Source of the DNA: Phocoena phocoena
Lineage: Eukaryota; Chordata; Mammalia; Artiodactyla; Phocoenidae
Assembly: GCF_963924675.1 (NCBI RefSeq)
Contig: NC_089219.1
Location: 150,370,288-150,434,287, forward strand
Reading direction: 5' to 3'
Length of the DNA stretch: 64,000 nucleotides
Shown one piece after another: positions 12,122-24,100 of the stretch. How positions within the stretch are numbered: position 1 is the stretch's first letter; the number at the start of each line of letters is the position of its first letter. Below the pieces are notes generated by a model. That model was not told where the DNA came from. It was given only the letters and a program-made list of their open reading frames with translations, and searched no databases. Position numbers and translations under genes: made by a program.

Positions 12122-15100
12122 TGAGTCACTTTGCTGTACAGAAGAAATTAACACAACATTGTATATCAACTATACTTCAATAAAATTTTTTTTAAGAAGG
12201 CAGGAATTGAAGTTCCCCTTTTAAAAAGGGGAACTAAATGGAGTGAGAGTTTGTGTATTTGTGGGTATTTGGCCTTTTACCTAAAGGAATAAAGAAACAT
12301 ACAAAGGAAATTTCAACAATAATACCTGTAATGTTTTAAGTTCTTAAAGATTCTGGGTAATGGCCAAATGAACTTGATCATGGCAATTACGAAATCTGGA
12401 CAAAATATTTTAAAAACAACAACAACAATGATTTGAAGGCATGGAAGAGCAAACTAACTCAGACAGAAACTAATCAAAGCTGAAGAGCTCAGGCAGGCAT
12501 TAAGCTGCAGGGAGTGAGATTTGCATGGATGCTGCAGGGGGAAATCCCTAGGCCACTTGGTGCAGGGAGCAGAAAACCACAGTCTCACTGGTTGGAGAAG
12601 TCAGAGAATAGAGTTCAGAATCAACAGGGCATCTGGAAAGTAAGGGGCTGCTGATGCTCTATTTCTTGAAATATGTGGTGGTTATACCAATATTTGCTTT
12701 AGAAAAGTTATTAAGCCTTATATGTATATTTCACACAGTTTTCTGTGTGTTGACGTCAATGAAAAATGAAAATAATTTTTAAAATTATCTCTTGGCTCAG
12801 TCCTATTGAGATTTTCCAAAAAACTAAACAAACAAAAAACACATATCTCTATTAGAGAACAAGAATGTCTATTAATATAGCTATACATTAAGCAAGTTGT
12901 AAAACAAGAAGACATCTGGGTGCTCTGAAACAGCATTAATTAGTAAGAGGGGTTTCATTCACTCAACAGGTTTTTCTGAAATCTACAGCATATTTTACTC
13001 TGCTTTCATAAAAACTGTCATTTAAAGAGTTAATATGAACTATTTCAAAGAACTCTGTTTTTAATTACTTAGAAGATACTATTAAGGTGCTTTACCAAAT
13101 TAGCAACTCTAGGGAATCTGGAGAGTTCCATTAGCATGCTTGAAGGATGGGTCTCTGTCAATGAATCAGACCCAAAAATAAACCTTAAGGATTATACATA
13201 TTTGAATCTTTGAGGGGTAGTGAGGAATTCAGTGACTCCCTAAAGCTAACATCAAAAACAGAATTTCTTCACTGACCTTAATTTAGCATTGCTTTTATGG
13301 AGCCACAACATTTTTCTATATTACTGCAAAATGTTTCTTTCTTAAAGGTGTGCCCTAGCACAATCCAAGTCTGCCTCTGAAGAAAGTCAGAACATCAGTA
13401 TGAAGAAACTCTGCTACAATAAACCAGAGACTATTTAATTTTATAATCCCAATCAATTTGAAATTTCCACCATAGCACATAAAATACATACTTGGAAACC
13501 TGAACAGAGTAGTCAACTGACCTGAAGCAGAGCTTCCTCCTCCTTTAGGTGTGCTTGTTGCATGAAAACGTGTGGCTGCCCCGTGAACAGCTGGACTCCT
13601 TGTTGCTGTAACATGAGCAGAGGTCAATCTTTGTGTTGCATGGAGACTCTTGATCACTGGGGTATGTACAGCAGTGGACTTTTGTGTTGCTCTAAGATTC
13701 TGTGTAAGTGAAGATTTTGCCGTGGTGAATCTTTGGGTTGTTGGTGTGGCCTGTGATGCAGAAGCATTTGCCATGATGGGATTCTGAGCTGCTGTAGAGA
13801 CAGTGTTTGATATGGGGGAATTTTGGGCTGTTGTGGCTGAATCATTTGCTGTGGAAGGTTTCTGAGAAGCTGATGAGACTTCTGTAGCTGGAACATTTAC
13901 AGTGGTGGGTCTCTGAGAAACTAGTGGGAACTTTGTAGCTGAGGAATTTATTTTGATGAGTTTCTGAGGAGGTGGTGGGGCTTCTGTAGCTGAAACTTTT
14001 ACAGTGGTGGGTTTCTGAGGAGTTGGTGGGGTTTCTGTAGCTGATACTTTTACAGTCGTGGGTTTCTGAGGAGTTGGTGGGGCTTCTATAGCTGAAACCA
14101 TTACAGTCATGGGTTTCTGAGGAGTTGGTGGGGCTTCTGTACCTGAAACATTTACAGTGGTGGATTTCTGAAGAGTTGGTGGGACCTTTGTAGCTGGAGC
14201 ATTCACTGTGGTGGATTTCTGAGGAAATGATGGGGCTTTGGTAGCTGGAACATGTACTCTGGTGGGTTTCTGAACTGCTGGTGTGACTTTGTAAATTTGA
14301 AAGGTTTCTGTGGAGGAAAAATGTTATTTAAAAAATTAGCTAAATAATGCTGTCCAAGTTAAAATTTAGGAACCAATTGTTTGCTCTATGACTCTTCTCT
14401 TTCCTCACAAACAACTAAATATGACTTTTAGGAAACCAAGTATTCTCATGTATTTCCCAAAGAACTAAAATGTTATATTGTCTTTGCTTTGAAATAAATT
14501 ATACCTTTAGGCAACTAAAGTGAATTTACACCCAAGTAGTGTTGAGGTTCTTAAAACTGTTTTCTATGTGAAAAAGGAAACCAAAGTCAGAGTTGGCAGT
14601 GATCTCATTCAGTGACACACCCCAAATAAAGATAGTTTTTCTCATAAATTGTCTTCTTTACCTCATGCCAAGACCAAAGAACAGCAGGATGCAACCTTGA
14701 ACCAACAAAGATAATCACAACATAGTTACTTTTTCCAAAGCTCTCAGGACATGTTAGTGACCTTGGGAACTTGTTTTGTTTCACTTCTTTTTTAAAGCAA
14801 TAAATTCAATTAGAGTAAAATAACTCCCTTTTTCTCCTCTTGTGTTGGTTACCAACTTTACATAGGTTAGTTTAGTTCCTCTTTGGATTTTAGGTGAGAT
14901 AATAAATATCTCAAGTGCAAATTATGTGAAGGTCCTATTCTGAGAGTCACAAATCTAACATTAAAATTTTAGGCCTTCAATGCCTGTTTGATTTTGGGTT
15001 GCTTATGCAGTCTCCATCATAAGGCAGTACTGAGCAGTGCCTAAGCCTGTTTGACCACATACTAGAGACTGTTGTCAACTTCTCTAAGCTTCTTTTCTCA

Positions 15101-18100
15101 TTTGTAAAATGAGAATTGAAAACAATGTCTCTTAGTGCTTTTATCATTGCTTTAAGTTGCCAAAGTTTTGCAATGAGGTGCCTGGAAGTGGTTTTGGTTT
15201 TATTCTGCTTAGAGTCTTGAGAGCTTTTGGAATCTGTTGGTTGATGTATTTCATCAGTTTGGGAAAATTCTCAGTCATTATCTCTTAGAGTATTTCTTCT
15301 GCTTCCCTCGCTCTCTCTCTCTCTCCCCTCTTTTTTATCATATGCTAGAAGAGTTTAACATGTCTCAAATGTCTCTTAAATTTGATCTATATTTTACATT
15401 CATTTTTCTCTTTGTTCTTCAGTTTTAATTAACCTTTCTTCCAGTTCCCAATACTGTCTCCTGCTACATCCAAATCACTGTTAAACCTATCTATTGTGCT
15501 CTTAACTTTAGATATTATATTTTCCCATTGCAGAATGTTTATTTTACACCATTTTTATAGATTCCAATTCTCTGTTGAAGTTCTCTATTTATCTTTTCCG
15601 TTAGTATCTTAAATATATTAAACACTTATTTTAAAGTCCTTGTCTGCTGACTCAATTATCCAGATCTTTTTAATTTGATTTTCATTTCTCCTAATTTGGT
15701 TATAATTTCTTGCTTCTTTCTATATCTAATTTTTTTTATTATATGCCATACAATTCAGATGATATGATCCACCAAAGGGAGGGTCTCCTTTTCTGATAGG
15801 CAGATTGGTTTGAAGTGATCACATCCTCAGCCTATGAGGGACTCAGCCTATGAGGGACTGATTTTGTAAGACTCAGTCTACTTCTGCTCTTGTCTCTGCT
15901 CCTTGGAAGTGGACCTTCTGGGTTTTTGATTTGACAGACTGGTGGAACTTTGTTTCCTCAGCCCTGAGAGACTGCAGGAGAGCCAGGTCTGTCCTTCAGC
16001 AGTGTTCCAGTCCAGCAACATAGCCTCCTTCCCCACACAGCTTCAAAATGAGCTTAAATGTCGTAAGGAGGACACTGGCTCTATGCTTGATACAAGCCTC
16101 TTCCTGTGATGAGTTTGTTGTCCAAATACCATAAGGTTCAGGGAGATCTCATTTTGTACTTTGGAAGCTTGAGGTCTAGCTCCCCAGTCTCACCTGTACT
16201 CCCAGAAATCAGCAAATGGCTCTTGGGAAAAACTGGGTCAGCATTTGAGGACTTCCAGTTTCCAGTTCATTATCCTAGCTCACCGCAACTATTGAAAGCT
16301 TTGCTAGAATCTCTCTTTCCTGGCAATGGTCTTTTATGTGTGTCAGGATGGATCCTCAGCCCAGATGGGCCTCAGAATGGTTTGTCTTCACTCCCTACCC
16401 CCAGGAATTTTAGTTCATTCAGCTCTAGTTGTTCCCCTGAGGGAACAACCTATGCTTTTAAAATATGATTAAAAAAAAAAAATCTACCCAGGTTTTGCAG
16501 TCATTGTCATGGGAGCACTGGCCTGCCATGACTTCCTTGGGCATTGCCATAGAGTTGTAAGCTCTAAATAACTGATGATTTAATAAAACAGGGGAAAGTA
16601 AATATGAAGTGGATCAAATGGCTAAATTTTAAAATATCAAAATTTACTCACAATTAAATGAATTCAACGATTAAGTAAAATTTTCACCACTTATACTATC
16701 ACATCTCCATATCTTAATAACCATTTTCATTAATGGTGCAGAGAACAAAAATACAATATTGGTGGGACAGTAAATTGGTACAGATTCTTTGGAAGCAATA
16801 TTGTTAATGTTTCAAAAGTTTAGATGCATATACCTTTGACACAGTAATTATACTGCAAGGAATTTATTGTAAAAAATGTATTTGCACGCATGTACAATGA
16901 ACAGATATACAATAACACTTACTGTAGCACCTTTTGTAAAATAATTTCTTAAAAAACTAGAACAAAAATTAAATTCCCTTCAATAGGAGACTGGTTAAAT
17001 AAATAATATATCCATACAATGAATATGATTTAAAAAAAGAAATATGTGTATGTATATTTATTTTCTAGAATAAAACACAAAAATTTGTAAACAGTGGCTA
17101 CTTCTGAGAGTAAGATTGGAGGAGACTTTTACTTCTCATTTTATACAATCATTGACATGGTTTTAATATTACTTCACTATATTTATGTATACCACTTATA
17201 TGAAAAAACTATTATTAACAAGCAATAGTATTTAAAAATTCATGCTAATAGAATTCAAGTATAATTATAAAAGTAGTATTTGCTTGAATGATATTGGCAT
17301 TCAAATATGACACTGCTTAAATAAATGCCACCTCCTGGTCCTGTGCAATGTTATAATCCAGCTTCATTGATCTTCTAAGTATCTCTTCAAAAATATACTT
17401 AAAAAGCAGTTCTAAAGATTCTGAGAGTACAGCCTAAGTATCAAAAAGCACTGAGGGAAGAAGAGGTCTAGAAAGATGAAGAAGAGAGCATTCTCAATAA
17501 GAGAGAAATTCTGGAGGCAGAAAACAAATATAATATAATTCAATGAAGTCAACAGGTAGGCAAGAGTTTCTCTTCATTGTCACAACATATATAATCATTA
17601 TCTAGATCCCTTAGTTCAATCTAAGATTCTCTCCCAATTAAATAAAATAAACCACTTTATACACTCTTTGTATAAACAAAGAGATATCTATATTGACTTA
17701 CTGAAAGTAACATGGTAAGAAACAGCAAATTTAAGCTAATTCACTAAAAACATGAGACATATCATGTGTATGTGTACGTGTATGTGTGTGTGTATTCATA
17801 AAGGTCATGTGTGTATTTATTTATTTATATGTTACCATATGTTCTCCACATCAGTGGTTCGTCCTTTTTGGAAGTCATAAACCCCTTGTAGATTCTGATG
17901 AAAAACTGTATCACCCAGAAAGATGCAAATACGCATATGTATAACATTTTACATTCATTTCTCAGGGATTTCATAGATTCTCAGATGCCCATATATAGAC
18001 CTAAAGGCAAGAATAAATCAGAAATATAACTCTGCAAACTGATTACCTTTGCATTCAGGTGGGGGGCCACTCCACTCTCCTTGATCATCTCTTACAGTAC

Positions 18101-21100
18101 AATTGATAGAGCTCTCTCCATGCAGGGCGAAGCCTTTCATACATTTATATGTTACAAATTGTCTATATGCGTAACTGTTTTGTTTCTTTTCAATCATTCC
18201 ATGGTCAATTTCTGGTGGTTCTGGACATAAAATTTCTTTAAAAAAATTCCAACATATTTTAAATTAATTAAACTGGCAAAGTATTTTTATAAATAAGTAA
18301 GACTAAAATTTGTTAAAGATTTTATTTACAGAAAAAAACTTATTCTTCTAAATTAAGCATTTCATCTCAGAAGTGAGATGAAGCAGGGCAGAAATTTCCA
18401 TTTAGGGAGTAAATGGACTTGAGTTTAAACCTAAGATGTACCCTTCTTCTTAGAGCAGAGAAGAGGGCTCTGCTTTTCATTCCAAGGAGAAAACATGCCA
18501 AATGAAAGGAGTTGGGAATGTTAAGTGGCAAGTTTGGGAAACAGGAATTTTGGATAGAGCAAAATATTTTAAATGTCAGGATTAGACTTTGACTTTCAGG
18601 GTAAAAATTTTTTAAGCATGTGTTAACTCTTGGCCTTTTATTTAAAGTAAATCTTACTGAGCAGCTGAATTTGTAAGACAAATACAAGCAGAGTATTGCT
18701 TGTTATATTATAAAAAGAAGCCTCTCCCTCCCAGTTGCCCTGATAAAAAATTCAATGGTTCCACATTCTCTGGAGCCATTAAGTTGTTTTTCTTTCTTTC
18801 TTTCTCTCTCTCTTTTTTTTTTTTTTAAGCAGGAAAGCAATGTGATCACATGTGAACATCAAATTATATTACACAAATACTCTTAAGTACCCAGAGAATA
18901 CTAGTAATTTATGAATTACTTTTAGGCCATTGATCAAAGCAAGGAACAAGAACAAGTTAATCTGATTTACACTGGGCTGGGTGGGCGATGACAACACATA
19001 TTACCATCAGTTCAGTTCCAACATTTTCTGAGCACCTAATACATACCAGGCATTGTTCTATAAATAGAAGCAAAAAACCGAATAAGATACAGTTCCTCTG
19101 TCTTAAAATACAGTGGAAAAAGACATTCAAAGAGATCATTTCAATACAAAATGGTGAGGATTATCACAAAAGCATGCACAGTGGTGTGCAAAGAGAGAAG
19201 AGGGACAGTTAACCAGCCTGGGAGGTCAGGGAAAGCTTCTAGGAGAACTACAAGAGCAGACCCTTAAGAGAAAAAAAAAAAAACTAAGCAAAAAAGGGGC
19301 TGAAGGGCATTCCAGGAAGAGGCAGTGTCACAAGGAATGATGGGAGGGCATGAAGAAGTCTGAGGTATCTGGACAACTACAGAAGTTTGCAAAGGATGAG
19401 GGCAAGACATAAGCATGGAGAAGCAGGTAGACCATGTCTAGCCTTGAACACTGTATGGAGGAGTTTAGACTTTTACACAATGAGGAGACACTAATAAGCT
19501 TTAAGAAGGAAAGAGACAAGTCACATTCGTGTTTTAGATGGATCACTAGGTAGAGTATAGATGAAACATTAATGGAGTGTATGAATGGAGGCTGGAGGCC
19601 ACTGCAATCAGTATCACTTTTGAACTCGAGCAAATGGGACTCCTGCCTTAACTCCCACAGCTTAAAAGGCCAAGCTCTGGCCCTCCTCTGGCTGTGCCTC
19701 TCTCTACTAGATGGGGAATCTGCAGGGCTGAGGGGGTATGTTCAATGAGAGCTCCTCCCCCACCCCATTCTAAATCATGCTCCAGGAACTGGCAGCCAGA
19801 ACTCCCTGTGCCAACACCCCTTTCAAGTCTTCGCCTGGTCCATATTCTTGAGGATGGTCTATACTGTGGATGTGTTCACCTTTAGGCCAAAGTTCAATGG
19901 AGTAGGGATAAGGGTTACAGGGGACGTGACTTGGGTGTGTAGGCCGAGCTATCCATTTACACGCATCAGAGACCCCTCACAGTGCAAGAAGGGGGCGCTG
20001 ACTTGAGAAAGTCTGTGTCTTAGGCCAAGCGACTTCCATTTATACCCTTGTCCTGGATCCTGAAAATGTTAGGCGTGGCCCTTACTGCAATAGTCCAGAC
20101 AAGGGATAATAAACTATATTAAAAGTGTTATAGGTGGAAGATAAAAGACAAGTTTGAGGACTTCCCTGGTGGCGCAGTGGTTGAGAGTCTGCCTGCCGAT
20201 GCAGGGGACATGGGTTCATGCCCCGGTCCAGGAAGATCCCACATGCTGTGGAGCGGCTGGGCCCGTGAGCCATGGCCGCTGAGCCTGCGCGTCCAGAGGC
20301 CTGTGCTCCACAATGGGAGAGGCCACAACAGTGAGAGGTCCGCGTACCGCAAAAAAAAAAAAGAAAAAGACAGGTTTGAGAAATAGATTAAGGAGTAAAG
20401 GAAAATGATTTAGTGATTAGAAGTGAGAAGATAAAGAGGGGGGCCTGGGACGACAGATATTATATAGCAGGGATTGATTCCAGGCTAGCATGTACTAGCA
20501 GTCTACTAAAATTATTTTTGAAAAAGAAAATATTGGCAGAGAGAGAGGAAAACAGATCTTTCTGATACTGAGGCTTTGTTCAGAGGTGAACAACTATCAC
20601 TCTTGATTGATTTATAACCAAGGATAATTTCTGAATATGCCCATTGTTCATTCGTTCTGTATATCCACACCTGCATATCCACATCCACACATGGACATCA
20701 ATGCTGTCTCATGTGTTGATAGAGGCCAGGGCTGCATACTTGAGGTAAAACAGCTCATTGCTAAAGAATTTGTACTTTCCACTTGATGTTTTTGGTACTG
20801 TCAAAACAGGAAAGTTATGTGGAAAATCAACCCTAGGAGAAGTAGGGCTTTAATAGGGATAATTGAAGACACTGGGGTTGCTGAGGAAAAAGGGCTCTTT
20901 CCTGCAGGATTCAGATGTCAGTGCCTGCTGAGTTGCAGAGACAGATAAAAGAATCAAAGAGGAAAATATGAACTTCAGGATGTTCACCACAGAGTTGAAG
21001 ACACCAGACAGAGAGCAGGACCTGTCCTAGCCACGGGCAAGCATGAAAAGAGAGTGGGTTTGCAGTGCAAAAGCTCTACTATGCTGGAATACGTGCTTGG

Positions 21101-24100
21101 TGTCCACATTTGTGACACTCGCGACAGCAATTGCTTGTAAAGATATTGGCCTCAACTGGGAAACCACTTGTTCAGGCTTTGTGACAAGCTGTTGCCTGTG
21201 TTAGAAAAAGATATGGTCCAGCCCCTGCTTGCTTTCCATATTTGGTTCAGTATCATTTACAGCATCCCTTACTGGATGGTGGAAATAGGAAAGGTGATGG
21301 TGGGTAGTAATGATGGATATGTGAAAATAATAATGAGAAAAAGGGAGAAATAGTAGCTATGGGAGGGCAGGGCGCCAGATGGGTGTGGCTGGAGTAAACT
21401 CCTGGTTGGCAAGGCTTCATTTTATTTGTCTTCATATCAGTTGACACCACACATTCCCTACCATAGAGTGTCAGTCAATAAATGCTTGATAAATTACACT
21501 GCATCTACTCTAGTCTCCTGCTCCTAAAAACCCCCAAAACTTGCACTTAGCAATAATTTTAATGACAATGAGAGAAATAAAGCCTATTTTTTAGAATATT
21601 ACATATATTTATTCCTCTCAATTTTCAGGAGACATATGTCTCTAATTCACATACATTTAACTTGATATATCCATTTAGGAAATTATCTCTGTGTCCTATT
21701 CCCCCCTTGAGAAGACAAGATTTTCAAGTGCAGAAACCATACTTCTTCTTTATTATGTAAGGTTATTTCTCTAATGATAAAACAATATACCACACTTTAA
21801 AACACTTCTACATAACTACCTCAGTTAATAATCCTTAAAGGAACACATAGGTAACACTAGGCGTTAGAAGACTTATGGGTTTGAAATCAAGAAATCTGGG
21901 TTAAATGCTTTCTTTTGCCACTTATTTTGACATACAGGATCAAGTCATACAGACCCTCTGATCAAAAGCATTTTAATCCATAAAATTAAAAATTATGGGG
22001 GAAAAAAACCCATATCTATTTTACTTGACTCTTAGAAGGAATGGTAAGATGACCAAGAACAATATAAACCTTAGTTTGTTTTTAATCCTTTATCTGCACA
22101 GTTAATAAATTAAGAAGCATTACTACTAGAGATCTTTAAATTACATAAAAAACACACACATTGGAAGGTGAGGGTACTACAGATACATACTGTGGGTTAT
22201 TCTTAAAGAGCAGAAAGCAATTTATTATTAATTATTCAGTCCCACACCTGAGTGCTTAGAATTTTTCAGTCTTACCTTGGCATTCTGGAAACGGATCACT
22301 CCACTCAACAGTATTTCCCGCAAGAGAACAGTAACTAGAAGTTGCACCAACTAATTTGTACCTAAAGCAATGAGGGAAGAAAAAAAGTTAAGTTCCATTC
22401 ACACATACTCGACTTCCCTTAAATTCTCCAGAATATCATCTTAAAATATTTATGACACCAGTAGATAGAGATAAAGCAATAGTTGATAAAAGTCCATGTG
22501 GCAGTTTAAAGGAAAAGAAAAAAATTATATCTGAAAGGGTGACCTTAAAGAATAAAAAAGGGCGGCTTTGGAGGCGGCTGCGACGCTAGGATGAACGCCC
22601 CTCCCACCTTCGAGTCCTTCTCGCTCTTTGAGGGCAAAAAGAATATCACCATTAACAAGGACACCAAGGTACCCAATGCCTGTTTGTTCACCATCAACAA
22701 GGAAGACCACTCTAGGAAACATCATTAAATCGCAGCTGCTGATGGACCCACAGGGGCTGTTTGCTGGCTACAAAGCGCACCCCTCCCCCCACCTTGGAAC
22801 ACAAGATCATCATCTGCATGCAGAGGGACTACAGCCCCCAGGAGGCCTTCACCAATGCCATCACAGACCTCATTAGTGAGCTCTCCCTGCCGGAAGAGCG
22901 ATTCTGGGTGGCCATCAATGACAAGCAAGAAGGAATTGAGTACTGAGCCGCACCCGGCCCTTTTCCAGGCACCAGGTGGACAAGAGAACTTCTTCCAGCC
23001 GTGGGCCTCCTTGTAGAAACTCCAGTGAGCCCCTCACCCCCGACACTGATGTGTCCTGTACATAGTTTTATCTTCCTAATAAAATGTGGCAGGAAAAGAC
23101 CCAGCTGTGACTTCAAAGCAAATGGGCCATCAGTTCAGTGGAGGTTGCGGACCTGTTCCAAAGCCACTCAGGGACCTCCTTTCAGGACTGGTCCAGAGAC
23201 CCAGATTTCTGTCTGAGGAGGTGGCAGGAACAAACTCATTCTGGACAAAACCTGGGAACCTGGGGCTGCCAGGCAGCGTCTCAAGCAGAAGGAAACTGAA
23301 AACCCATGTGCTTCCAGGAGTCTCTGCTCTAGAAGCCTCAGCTGCCAGGCCTGCCTCCCAGCAGCTCTCCCCAGGCTTCTCTTACATAGTAGAGTTTAAT
23401 AAAAATATTCACCGAAAAAAAGAAAAAAAAAGTATAGGACGGGCAAAATATTTTTGATTTGGGTAGGGCACATGTTAGAAAATAGTAAAGTGTTTTAAAA
23501 CATTTTTAAAAGATACAGATGCTTAAATATTTTATATTTCTGAGTTCTAAAAGATCACTACAGACACCATAGAATAATAGAATGTACTTCTATTTAAAGG
23601 GTTCAAAGTACCCCCAGATTTAATATTAATGATATTAGTGATCCAAACATCTATGTTTAGTACAGGAGACTAGTGATAATGATAGTTTTATAAAGAACAG
23701 GGATAAACACACACAATAAAATATCATAATTCAATTTGCAGATATTAACTGAGAGAATGAGTATAAAGGTTTTAGCAGCACCTGAGACACTGACAATACT
23801 CAGTGAGTAAGTTCCTTTTCCCTGCATAGAGAACTTATAAAAGATCTTAGGTCAGAATGATATTTTCACACTAGGAATAATTGTTTTTAACCCATGATAT
23901 TTTATAACAGATTGTTCGTATATAGAAAAAACAAATGCAAATTCATTATTTAGGTAAAGAATGGTTTCATATTTAACACTGAAAGGATTTAATTTCTCCA
24001 AGGATCATCAACTTATCACAAGTATTTTCCTATACATATCACACTTAAAATTTTATAATGAATCACATATGTACTGAAATCTAACCATTGAGAGAATTTT

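Larger units (their letters stand above)
9985..13521 (-). other. CD55: CD55 intron between the STP block and STP-C
   Basis: A 3.5-kb intron. It contains an L1 3' fragment at 10898-11732 with long flanking repeats, a second short L1 3' end near 12050-12196 that includes a (TA)n run, and two related stretches around 11806-11935 and 12225-12400. No other exon-like sequence was seen. Confidence 0.6.
14308..18046 (-). other. CD55: CD55 intron between SCR4 and the STP block
   Basis: A 3.7-kb intron. A CT-rich stretch (near 15309-15324) and T-rich sequence of old LINE character fill 15100-16560, an old L1-like piece lies near 16740-17170, and a hAT-like relic near 17850-18000. No additional sushi exon was found. 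Confidence 0.55.

Noticed and set aside
13654..13896. 80-residue Gln/Pro-rich frame overlapping the CD55 stalk exon
   Set aside because: Shadow of the minisatellite in another frame; the CD55 frame fits the human protein and the splice phases.
22725..23116. Open frames on both strands at 22.5-23.5 kb
   Set aside because: Explained by the frameshifted POLR2J retrocopy and its complement.
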